In this document: positions 55,331 to 64,000 of the stretch, in pieces
How positions within the stretch are numbered: the stretch's first letter is position 1
Layout of the letters: each line of letters begins with the position of its first letter
DNA from: Notolepis coatsorum
Taxonomy: Eukaryota; Chordata; Actinopteri; Aulopiformes; Paralepididae
Assembly: GCA_963971535.1 (NCBI GenBank)
Contig: OZ020589.1
Coordinates: 90,642,683-90,706,682 of the forward strand
Reading direction: 5' to 3'
DNA length: 64,000 bases
Notes under the pieces: model-generated
What the model was told of the DNA's origin: nothing
Database searches by the model: none
The model's input: only the letters and a program-made list of their open reading frames with translations
Translations under genes and position numbers: made by a program

Positions 55331-55797
55331 TTTTTTTATTTATTTTTTCCTCCTCTTTTTCCGATTTTTCTCCCATCCCACTGTTAGTCGTTATGCCCAT
55401 TCCCAACTCCCTTCCTGGTTGTTGCGCACCCCCCCCTACTGTTGGTCCGGGAGGCCGGAGACTATCACATGCTATCCTCCGACACATGCGCAGCCAGCCG
55501 GCAGCCAGCCTGGCAGCTCAGATTCTCACTGGGAGAGTGTAACGTGTGGAAGGTCACACTACCTCCCTCCAGATCCTTCCTTCGCTGAGCAGGCACCCCG
55601 ACCGAACTGTAGGAGTATTTTTCTGTTTACAATGCCCAGGACCCACCCATCAGCTTTCCCACCCTCTAATACTGCCAATTGTATTAGTACGGACGACCAG
55701 CCAAACTGAAAACAATGGAGAGCTGGGATCGAACACGCAAACCCAGCGGCTCCAGCATTGGTGGTGAGTGCCTTGCCCACTGCACCACCTGGCCGCC
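55331..55797 (-). repeat. tRNA-derived SINE with 15-base TSD
   Basis: On the minus strand it starts GGCGGCCAGGTGGTGCAGTG (A-box region) followed by a B box, GTGTTCGATCCCAGC. The body is about 470 bases and ends A-rich (T-rich on the + strand at 55331). A perfect 15-base duplication, GGCCCCCAATGAGTT, flanks it at 55316-55330 and 55798-55812, as expected for LINE-mediated insertion. It is longer than most tRNA SINEs, so a composite body is possible. Confidence 0.85.
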
Positions 55798-55845
55798 GGC
55801 CCCCAATGAGTTAACAATAATTATTACATGGCGTTTTAACATTGG

Positions 55846-56005
55846 CCAAAATGCTTGATTGTGATTGGTCAATAGCGCCCGGTTGCCCCTGACAGCGGTT
55901 AATTATTTCTCGATAACTGACCGCTGCCATGATGGGCAACGCGCAATAATGACCGCTGATACGGGTAACAGAGCGCTATTGACCAATCACAATCAAGCAT
56001 TTTGG
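55846..56005. repeat. Fold-back (palindromic) MITE-like element 1
   Basis: The 33 bases starting CCAAAATGCTTGATTGTGAT (55846-55878) recur as an exact inverted copy at 55973-56005. The inner parts (GTTGCCCCTGACAGCGGTTA against its counterpart) continue pairing imperfectly. No TSD identified. Confidence 0.8.
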
Positions 56006-56184
56006 TCGCAGTCACGAAAGCTGCTCAGCATATGCACAGCTGCACTCATCAGTGCAATCAGACCGGCTGCCGGCGATGATGACAAAGGAGCCACAGAACA
56101 ACTGCGTCTGCATTTGATCTCGTCTTGTCGATGGTGTAAAATGAATTAGGTATATTGTTAGTAAGTTAGCCATGTAATAAGCAG

Positions 56185-56331
56185 AATAATGTATAGCTAT
56201 ACTACTCGGTAATTGTCGCAAAATAATTGACCTTCACTGCGTTTAGAACACCTCTGCGTGGCGCCTCTGTGTTCTAAACTCTGTGTCGGTCAATTATTTT
56301 GCGACAATGACCTCGTAGCTATACATTATGC
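56185..56331. repeat. Fold-back (palindromic) element 2
   Basis: ATAATGTATAGCTA...AATTGTCGCAAAATAATTG at the left is matched in inverted order by CAATTATTTTGCGACAAT...TAGCTATACATTAT. GTTTAGAACAC and GTGTTCTAAAC pair nearer the centre at about 56256. Confidence 0.8.
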
Positions 56332-56479
56332 CTTACATAAATCACTGATCAAAATCGCATGGGAAAATGTGTTAATTTGTCTCTATAGAATTGTTTATGC
56401 AAATCTACTATATTTAGGGCATAACGGCATGGAGACGATCTTTATTACAATATTATTCCCAATATTAACCTAAACGATC

Positions 56480-57680
56480 TCGTCCAATGCACTACATTTT
56501 AGTAAAAAGGGAAAATAGAGATGTGATATGTTTTTTCAGCGTTTTCTTTGCTTTTTCTGTCCTGAAATTTAACCAAGATTTGTTTGAATCTTAAAAATAA
56601 CAATTGTACTGAATTCCTTGGGTCAAACTTGTTTGGGAAAATGTTTTAATTTGTCTCTATATGTTGTTAACTTCAAAAGTTATGCCGTTTTCTTTTTCAG
56701 GTTTTCGTTCAGGATAGGTGTAATAAAGGGTTAAAAAATAAACCCCATGGGACATTATTTCAACCTGTTACCTGTCAGAATCTTAAAATAGACACTTCAA
56801 GGATTAAGAAAAAAACAGGTGGCGGGAAAAAAATCCACCCTATTCAGGTGGACCTATGTTTCCATCTAGACTATGTGTTTTGTCCTAAAGTTGTAGTTAA
56901 GTGAACAAACACAGTCTACAGTCTAGTAGTCCCTGTTTATTCCATGAGCTGTTGAAAGACGCATGGTCCGATCAAAATAGAGGCGTGGCGGTGACGACTG
57001 CCCGCGGCCTTGCTGGTTCCAGTCTCTCCATGTCAAGACAGGCCTCGTCCCTCCCCACATACTATGGAGCATGATAGCTAATGTTAGTCGCTATTTTATA
57101 TCTGTGACGTTATTGTCCGGATCATGAAGTTATTCGTATTTTATTTTGGATGTATTTCCACAACAAAATCGGCCCGTTTCTGTGTTAGATGTCAACACGC
57201 AACCAAGCCACATTAGCAATAGCCGATGTTAATTAGCGGCCTATAAGCGGGGCCTTTAATACATTCTTAAACCATTTTGTTATAAATCAAAGTTAGCGTT
57301 ATCGATATTAAATACAGCATCTAGCGTGTCCGAGTTCAACGTTAGCCTTCTCATACATTTCCGAACGTAAACTGGTCTTTCTCTGCTAGACTCGGACGCG
57401 CCACAAAGGTGCGATTTTGTACGTTATTGTTGACCTTTTAAAAAAAAGGGTATCCCACTCGATGAGGAGACAAGGGTTTCGGGATTTTAGATTTTTTGTA
57501 TACGTGCATGTATCGCTCGGGAGACCTGTAACGTTACCACCGATAGTCATGGGTTTGAAAAGCAGTCCATCTTTACCTAGCTAGCCGAAACTGCGTCCAA
57601 GTGTTGTCTGCGAGCTGGGACGCTGCTGCGGCTAGTTAACTAGAGCTAGTTGGCCAACGTTAAACGGAGCGAAGCTGGAC
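56480..57680. other. Mostly unique sequence, no gene identified
   Basis: I see no TIRs, long frames or tandem arrays. The part from 57000 is richer in CG and could be near a host promoter, but there is no direct evidence for one. Confidence 0.4.
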
Positions 57681-57953
57681 GTGATCGAAGGAAGTGCGCT
57701 GGTTGTAAAACCACTTCGTCTTACCGTGGTGGTGTGTGGGGTTGTTGTCTCTCATACTGCAACGAATTCCAGGCCAAACAATAACAATACAGTCCGCTGT
57801 GGCTGGTTTTCTGTATCTCAGTGGCTGCCAGTGCTAGCTACCTCCACTGCAACTCGTACCAGTGAAGCAGACAGCAGTCAAGCTAGAAGCAACCCGCGTT
57901 CCGCTAGCAGCAACAACAACAACAAGACTTCCGGTCGGACCTTTTCAAAATAA
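57681..57953 (+). CDS. Doubtful small ORF followed by several AATAAA signals
   Basis: A frame of 90 codons, rich in Ser, Thr, Asn and Arg, with two short asparagine runs and no recognisable domain. AATAAA-like signals follow at 58008 and 58135. It lies in a rather unique, CG-richer stretch. It could be a small exon or a chance frame. Confidence 0.15.
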   Translation: MIEGSALVVKPLRLTVVVCGVVVSHTATNSRPNNNNTVRCGWFSVSQWLPVLATSTATRTSEADSSQARSNPRSASSNNNNKTSGRTFSK

Positions 57954-58479
57954 AATAACAATACATCATTTGTATTGTTAAATGCTTCATTTGTTGTTTT
58001 AATGTGCGAAATAAACCCTCTTTTCAATAGCGTTACGTATGTGTGCTTTAGACTTTTGCAGAATCTTTCTTATGGAAACCAAACTGAGAAGCAATTCAAA
58101 ACTGGCCCCTACAAATGTCCTAACCCAGTTGTACAATAAAGACCAAGCATGGCTTTGTCAGTATTCCAATGTACCCAACCCCCCCCCCCCCCACCTCTAA
58201 TGTACAGCCCCACCCAACCCCACCCCACCTACCCAACCTCCTCCAATGTACAGTTTCTATGTCAAATGTAAGGCAGTATTCCAATGTACAGTAACACACA
58301 CACACACATGCACTGAGTCGCTGATTAAATGTTCTCTGCACTTCCCATCCCATCGTCCTTCCCTCCAAGGGCAGCCGGGAGCAGACAAGGGCTTCAGCGT
58401 GCGCTGCGCCCGGGGACCAATCCAAGTGCTCCTGTCCGTCTTCGTCAGGGACGCGACAGCTAGCGATCTGTTGTGCATG

Positions 58480-58598
58480 TTTTTCCATTGGGTTTATCTT
58501 ATTGAGAGGGGAAACCCTTGCGAGCACGGGGAGAACATGCAAACTCGACACAGAAAGGCCCGGGAGATACCCCACCTGGGTACCTGGCAACACGGCGG
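58480..58598. repeat. Repeat with AGCACGGGGAGAACATGC core
   Basis: AGCACGGGGAGAACATGCAA then ACACAGAAAGGCCC is a word order I recognise from common teleost repeats that often precede a tRNA-like B-box segment. A piece with CGAACCCAGGACCTCC occurs at 60710-60730 at the far end of the fold-back region. Boundaries are not defined. Confidence 0.45.
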
Positions 58599-58715
58599 CC
58601 TGGTCGCGTGAATATTAAAGGCAACCAACTTGTGTTCAGCCTTTCGTTCAGCGTTTCTCTGATTGGCCACAAGGCCACGTGACCGCGCTGCCGCGCGGCA
58701 GAGAATTGCACCGCC
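58599..58715. repeat. Left arm of a long-range inverted repeat
   Basis: GGCCTGGTCGCGTGAATATT through AACTTGTGTTCAGC and TCTCTGATTGGCCAC recurs inverted at 60600-60693. A further piece, AATCTGGTAGTTGGTTTATG (59291), pairs with 60541-60561. Confidence 0.75.
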
Positions 58716-58974
58716 CGCGGCAGCGGCCGTCTTCCGTTGTAGAATTGTTTACATCAGGGTGAACGCTGTTGTATTCGCAAATATGAAAGCCAGCAATACG
58801 CAGCTCCAGTTAACCTAATTTATACCGTAATGAATCATTAAAAAAATATACCATTAACTGGAATATGTTGTTTCTTTACACATATGTTGGGATTATGTAA
58901 TTGGTTTGTCATGACAAAACAATAAAAATCGCTACTTTACATCAGGGTGAACGCTGTTAAGCTGCCACCACCCA

Positions 58975-59149
58975 CTTCAATGACAGAGCTCTCATATTTG
59001 CGAATGCATAAACTATATCTTAAATTATGGCTATGTGTCTAATATGGCTGTCGCGAAGTCATTGATAAGCGACAGCCATATTAGACACATAGCCATAATT
59101 TAAGATATAGTTTATGCATTCGCAAAATATGAGAGCTCTGTCATTGAAG
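58975..59149. repeat. Near-perfect hairpin, 80-base arms and 14-base loop
   Basis: 58975-59054 and 59069-59149 are inverted copies differing by one extra A in the right arm. The loop is GAAGTCATTGATAA. The outer flanks also pair: CAGCGGCCGTCTTCCGTTGT near 58724 with ACAACGGAGCACGGCCGCTG near 59158. TTTACATCAGGGTGAACGCT is directly repeated at 58749 and 58939. Confidence 0.9.
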
Positions 59150-59424
59150 GGCTTCTACAACGGAGCACGGCCGCTGCTGCTGGAGCTGGACCGAGTCAAG
59201 CCGGCGGCGGCGCACGTAAGCCGGGGACAAACCACCGCATCACCCCGCTGGCGCTTCAGCAGCCTCCACTGATGTACAGTGACGAGTGAATCTGGTAGTT
59301 GGTTTATGACGTTAAAAACGCGGAATAAAATTTAATGTTACAACGTACAGTTCCACACTGATGTACAGTGACACCCAGAGTTTCTAGTTACAGTAGTGAC
59401 GCGTGAATCGAGATAGTCCTAACA

Positions 59425-59556
59425 GTGTTTATTATTAAGAGTCAGATAGTCCCAACAGTGTTTATAGTCCTAACAGTGTTTATTAGTAAGAGTCAGATAG
59501 TCCTAACAGTGTTTATTATTAAGAGTCAGATAGTCCTAACAGTGTTTATTATTAAC
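59425..59556. repeat. Tandem array, about 33-base unit
   Basis: AGTCCTAACAGTGTTTATTA plus TTAAGAGTCAGAT repeats about four times with one truncated unit. It is cut at a TTAA within the unit by the piggyBac-like element at 59557 and resumes at 60510. Confidence 0.85.
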
Positions 59557-60505
59557 ACTTTAATTGCCGGAGACGCCGAAACTCATCATTCCCCGCCATG
59601 CTCATTCTGCCGAAGACGCCGTAACATGTCTTTGATATCAATATTTCAAAAATCTGTGATCGAAATCATATTTCTCCCCCGGGGACCTGAGATATACTGC
59701 TGAGCTCCACTCAACTCTCTAACGGTTCAAGAGCGCCATCTGGTGGCCGATCGGCAGATCGCCCAACAGGAAGTGATCTGTGGATGAAGTGGTGCTCACC
59801 CATATTTCGTCTGGGCACTCGCTATCGTTAGAGGGACTCCATCTTGACACAGTGAACACCGATCGGTGCAAATAACTCGATAAACAACATGATTTGGACG
59901 TATATACTATTATACAACCTGGAAATGGATCGGGTATTTATACATCCCATAATAGGAATATCTCTGCTCCACGCTCATCGCCCAACGGCCAGAGGAAGCT
60001 ACGGTAAGATTCAGCGTTTTTTTTTTAACGTGTTCCATATAAACTGCTCTGATGATCATATCACCCACACTAGATGAATGATATAACGTTGCCCACGGAA
60101 TTATAAACGACCCCCCGCCCATCAGGTCAACATCAGATGATAAGTAGTAACTCCTAGAAGCACATCCAGTTGACATTTTTTATCTCGCACAGAATCCTAC
60201 CAAACTGTATTTGATCATCAATATAATGCATTTAGGGCTATAAATCAAGTTCTGGAGAAAGCTGCAGAAAACGATAAAAACATACTTATACTTTAGACCG
60301 TATTTTAGTATGAATATGTGAATGAAAAAGTATAACGTTGCTACACCCTGAACAATAGATATAGGACATTGAATGGGCCATAATAATGTCAATTTAGCAA
60401 TACAATTTAAAAAGTTATAGCCCTGCAAAGAAGGGGAACTTCTCCATAGACAAATAGAGCGGGCGAGGGATGGTAAATTATGAATTTAACCATGGCGATA
60501 AAGTG
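59557..60505. mobile_element. piggyBac-like MITE family A, complete copy, TTAA TSD
   Basis: TTAA (59553-59556) CACTTTAATTGCC ... GGCGATAAAGTG TTAA (60506-60509). The flanks rejoin to TTTATTATTAAGAGTC, exactly the unit of the surrounding array, so the empty site is directly readable. 949 bases, with CGCCATCTGGTGG and CTATAAATC landmarks. No coding. Confidence 0.92.
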
Positions 60506-60540
60506 TTAAGAGTCCTAACAGTGTTTATTATTAATTAACA

Positions 60541-60693
60541 TCATAAACCAACTACCAGATTTATTTTGCACCAGGGAACTTGAAGGTTCCTGCCACGCTC
60601 GCGGCAAAAGGGGGCGGGCTAGCGGTGTGGGGTCGTGGCCAATCAGAGAAAAGCTGAACACAAGTTGGTTGCCTTTAATATTCACGCGGCCTG
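60541..60693. repeat. Right arm of a long-range inverted repeat
   Basis: Complementary to 58599-58690 and 59291-59313, as described for the left arm. Confidence 0.75.
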
Positions 60694-60784
60694 GTCCCCA
60701 AGTGGGAATCGAACCCAGGACCTCCGTGCCGCCGGTCAGTAGTGTTGTAGTTAGATAGTTGTAGTTGATGGTCATCCCCTCAAC

Positions 60785-61375
60785 AGCCACTTCATTGGGT
60801 GGGAGAGGTCTCGCCAATTCACCTGGCATTGATGTAGGATGAGAGCTACATTGACCTATGAAACATGCTTCTCAGTTTGGTTTCCATCCTTTCTCTCCTG
60901 GTGATGTTCTTGTGGCATTGCATTCCATTGATTACAGGTGTTCTACTGGTGAGGATGGATTAGGGTGGATGGAAAGATTCTAAAGCACACAAATGCTGTT
61001 TATGTATGATGATAATAATAATAATGCGCTCCCCACAATGTAGGGTGGAAAACTGGAAATTGCCTCCTTCACTGGTAGTGAAGATGATAACTGTAATAAT
61101 AATATTGATACAGTTCTTCTCAGTACCTAAATGGATAAATGCTGTTCATTGGAATGCATAGGCTATACAGATCAGACACTGTACAAGTCTACTGACTTAG
61201 TGGCAGCGTGTAATATATATCCACAGACTCAGGAGGACCTGCACTTCCACACCACACGCCATCTAAACTGAAGCTGTGTAAAATAGATGGTCATTCCAGC
61301 CACTTCATTGGGTGGGAAATGTCTTACCAATTCACCTGGTTGATGTAGGATGAGAGCTACATTGACCTCCTTTCA
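60785..61375. repeat. Direct repeat pair of about 75 bases
   Basis: CCACTTCATTGGGTGGGA...ATGTAGGATGAGAGCTACAT at 60785-60857 recurs with a few changes at 61296-61375. Between them is unrecognised sequence with an AAT repeat near 61010. Confidence 0.7.
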
Positions 61376-61411
61376 ATGTACAGCCTAATTAATCCGGTCA
61401 TGTATATGTTA

Positions 61412-61995
61412 CAGTGTTGTAGTCGGGTCACTAAATCTCAAGTCCGAGTCGAGTCTCGAGTCCCCAGTGTTCGAGTCTGAGTCACCAAAGAAGAGCCTGA
61501 GTTGAGGCCCAATTACCCTAGTCCGAGTCACAGTCTGAGTCCAAGTCATCAAGGTTGAGTCCACTCCACAGATGTCTGTTGAAGTTTGAGGTTGTCCTGA
61601 TCTTCTCTTCAATAGTTTGTTTACATAATTTATGGAACATCTAGCAGTGCTCTTGCTGGAATTTGATGTCAAATCTGTCTAAGCAAAGCGCATCTTAAGA
61701 TGAGGGTATCGACGTGAATCCGCATGTAGGTGTAACACACGTGTCTGCCCTTGTACAAAATTAAATACTGTTACGGTATTAATATAGCCATCAATACCTT
61801 ATGCCAAATGATTAGAGCCTATTACACAAAAAGAAATGACTATTTATCAATTAACAAGTCTGAGTCCTCATCTGCACCTTCCGAGTCTGAATGCAGTCAA
61901 TGCTCGAGTCCAAGTCCAAGCCCGAGTCATCAGTGCTCAAGTCCAAGTCGAGTCACGAGTCCTGAAAATCAGTCCAGAACTCGAGTACAACACTG
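61412..61995. mobile_element. hAT transposon with GAGTC words, TIR CAGTGTTGTA, TSD ATATGTTA
   Basis: CAGTGTTGTAGTCGGGTC and CTCGAGTACAACACTG ends. ATATGTTA is perfectly duplicated at 61404-61411 and 61996-62003. Both subterminal regions are built from degenerate GAGTC/GACTC pentamers (CGAGTCGAGTCTCGAGTC; CCAAGTCGAGTCACGAG). 584 bases. Coding-like frames across it are by-products of the pentamer repeat. Confidence 0.92.
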
Positions 61996-62003
61996 ATATG
62001 TTA

Positions 62004-63056
62004 ATACGTTCCTTTGTCAGCTCACATTTGGTCAATTGTTGAACCTGTAATACATTGTTCTTCAAAGATAAAATGGGTCTGGAAATGACTCTCTGGAAAT
62101 GTACATCTTGAACAAAACACTAGCTAGTTTAGTCTAAAAGCAGGATACATTTTGGGCTTTTAGTTTAGACAATAATCTTCCAAATATGTTTTGGGTTGTA
62201 GGAATATTTATTCTGAAAACGTCAGTCCCCTGGTAAAGAAAAGGTTTGAAAACCATTGGTGTAATACATCCATTGGCCAACTTTTACCCTAATGAGGGGA
62301 ATAAGGCCAAATTAACCTCTTAACAGGCGGGCACATTTTTCAGAAAACGCCTGCAAATTGCATACCCAAAGTAATCTGCAATTTATTATACTCTATACTT
62401 ATAGCACATGCATGAGTCTGGTCTCTTTTGAAAGGAAACATTCTGAATTTTCATCCACAACAGGAATAATCACACTGAGTGCTTTTAAAACGTTTAAGTT
62501 AAGTTAAGTTTCTAAGTTTTCTTTACTTCCATTTGAATGATCTTGCTAACAGAGGCCTCTTACAGGTTCAAGCTGATAGGTATGACCTGGAAAACACAAT
62601 GGGTCCATAGCCTAAAGCCTTATCTAGTACAGGTCCAAAGTTGGTTGATAATACCATAGAATGTGTGTTTTACACAACTTTTTCTAATGGTATGTCTATG
62701 CGTCTATCATGTGTGGACCTTAAAAAACGAGGACAAAGCACCGCAAGTGCAAAACGGGTCGTATAAGACCCGGTGCATGTTAAGAGGTTAAGACAAGCTT
62801 TCTCTAGGCTTTTGAAAATGTAGGTGAGACCTTGCTTGTCATGGAGCAGCAGATATACAGAGAAAACTCAATAAAACGCCCACCTTTTTATCTCATTTGA
62901 CAACTTAAAAAATATCATCACTGATATTTCCGTGGGTCCAAACAAGGAAACAGGACAGTCCTACAGGTAGTTTTGATGGTGCTTCTAGGTTCATGGAGCT
63001 CATAACACAAAATCTTTTTTCCCCCGAATAATAATATGAATATCTGTGTAACCCTA
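62004..63056. other. Intergenic DNA, no feature recognised
   Basis: AT-rich, without long frames, terminal repeats or tandem arrays. It may be single-copy sequence. Confidence 0.45.
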
Positions 63057-63970
63057 GTAAGTATAGAAGGTGTAGGTGTATGGATGGGTGCTACTGTAGG
63101 TGTAGGTATATAGAAGGTGTAGGTGTATGGAAGGGTGCTACAGTAGGTGTAGGTATATAGAAGGTGTAGGTGTATGGATGGGTGCTACTGTAGATGTAGG
63201 TATATAGAAGGTGTAAGTGTATGGAAGGGTGCTACTGTAGGTGTAGGTATATAGAAGGTGCAGGTGTATGGAAGGGTGCTACAGTAGGTGTAGGTATATA
63301 GAAGGTGTATGGAAGGGTGCTACAGTAGGTGTAGGTATATAGAAGGTGTAAGTGTATGGAAGGGTGCTACAGTAGGTTTAGGTATATAGAAGGTGTAGGT
63401 GTATGGAAGGGTGCTACTGTAGGTGTAGCAGGTATATAGAAGGTGTAGGTGTATGGAAGGGTGCTACAGTAGGTGTAGGTATATAGAAGGTGTAGGTGTA
63501 TGGAAGGGTGCTAGGTGTAGGTATATAGAAGGTATAGGTGTATGGAAGGGTGCTAGGTGTAGGTATATAGAAGGTGTAGGTGTATGGAAGGCTGCTAGGT
63601 GTAGGTGTATAGAAGGTGTAGGTGTATGGAAGTGTGCTAGGTGTAGGTGTATAGAAGGTGTAGGTGTATGGAGGTGTAGGTGTATAGAAGGTGTAGGTGT
63701 ATGGAAGGCTGCTAGGTGTAGGTGTATAGAAGGTGTAGGTGTATGGAAGGGTGCTCGGTGTAGGTGTATAGAAGGTGTAGGTGTATGGAAGTGTGCTAGG
63801 TGTATAGAAGGTGTAGGTGTATGGAAGGCTGCTAGGTGTAGGTGTATGGAAGGGTACTAGGTGTAGGTGTATAGCAGGTGTAGGCTGCTAGGTGTAGGTG
63901 TATAGAAGGTGTAGGTGTATGTAAGGCTGCTAGGTGTATAGAAGGTGTAGGTTTATGGAAGGCTGCTAGG
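63057..63970. repeat. Minisatellite, 47-base units changing to 42-base units
   Basis: Units built from AGGTGTAGGTGTATGGAAGG and GTGTAGGTATATAGA blocks. The first half uses a unit of about 47 bases with CTACTGTAG or CTACAGTAG. From about 63510 the unit shortens to 42 bases (GCTAGGTGTAGG). Because 42 is a multiple of three, a frame stays open at 63453-63860. That is a repeat artefact and not treated as a gene. Confidence 0.93.
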
Positions 63971-64000
63971 CAGGCCTGGACTGGCCATCTGGCATACCGG
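63969..64000. mobile_element. Probable terminus of a DNA element at the window edge
   Basis: GGCAGGCCTGGACTGGCCAT followed by CTGGCATACCGG resembles a common fish repeat terminus starting CAGGCCTGGACTGG. Only the first 30 bases are in view, so this is tentative. Confidence 0.35.

Noticed and set aside
63453..63860. 135-codon frame of 14-residue repeats
   Set aside because: Explained by a 42-base minisatellite unit; no sign of gene structure.

Overview
This is eukaryotic DNA, almost certainly from a ray-finned (teleost) fish. It holds Rex1-, L2- and Tx1-type LINEs, a BEL/Pao LTR retrotransposon, tRNA-derived SINEs, many short hAT-type and TTAA-targeting DNA transposons, and long GT, AT and GATA microsatellites. 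I see no bacterial operons, rRNA genes, CRISPR arrays or convincing conserved host gene. The window is a graveyard of transposable elements, many nested in one another. Most boundaries below rest on terminal inverted repeats (TIRs) plus target-site duplications (TSDs) that I read directly from both flanks.

Layout. 1-3750: short repeats with (ATTC)n tails and a hAT element (1733-2766). 3750-10032: one TTAA-flanked piggyBac-like host carrying at least five inserted DNA elements and an L2 3' end. 10463-11745: a hAT containing an old piggyBac-like copy. 11884-14871: a four-deep nest (hAT > piggyBac-like > hAT > hAT) that keeps a hAT transposase C-terminus. 15389-16440: a piggyBac-like piece split by a hAT. 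16820-18890: an L2 reverse transcriptase gene cut twice by the same 0.95 kb piggyBac-like family. The second of those copies (18891-29678) was itself split by a hAT and by an 8.0 kb BEL/Pao element with nearly identical 1435 bp LTRs. 30030-32200: a GATA microsatellite and nested hATs. 32205-35757: a nearly complete Rex1-type LINE with one frameshift. 36321-37996: hAT. 38099-38591: a minisatellite next to a possible coding exon. 39320-43131: hATs sharing one repeated octamer target. 43190-47216: further nests and a broken BED-type hAT transposase gene. 47480-51381: a Tx1/L1-type LINE pseudogene interrupted by a LINE fragment and a hAT, with another hAT copy following it. 52893-55117: third copy of a recently active hAT. 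55316-56331: a SINE and two fold-back elements. 56480-58480: mostly unique sequence. 58599-60690: a large fold-back structure containing a tandem array and a piggyBac-like copy. 61404-62003: a hAT built of GAGTC words. 63057-63970: a minisatellite.

How the parts relate. The only long intact coding sequences belong to BEL/Pao (Gag-PR-RT-RNase H) and Rex1 (endonuclease-RT), and neither is complete: BEL lacks the integrase core and Rex1 has a frameshift. The non-autonomous DNA elements carry ends but no usable transposase, so they depended on enzymes encoded elsewhere. Very similar copies (the two BEL LTRs; the hATs at 19145 and 40862) show that several families moved recently. All homology statements come from recognising motifs, not from database searches.
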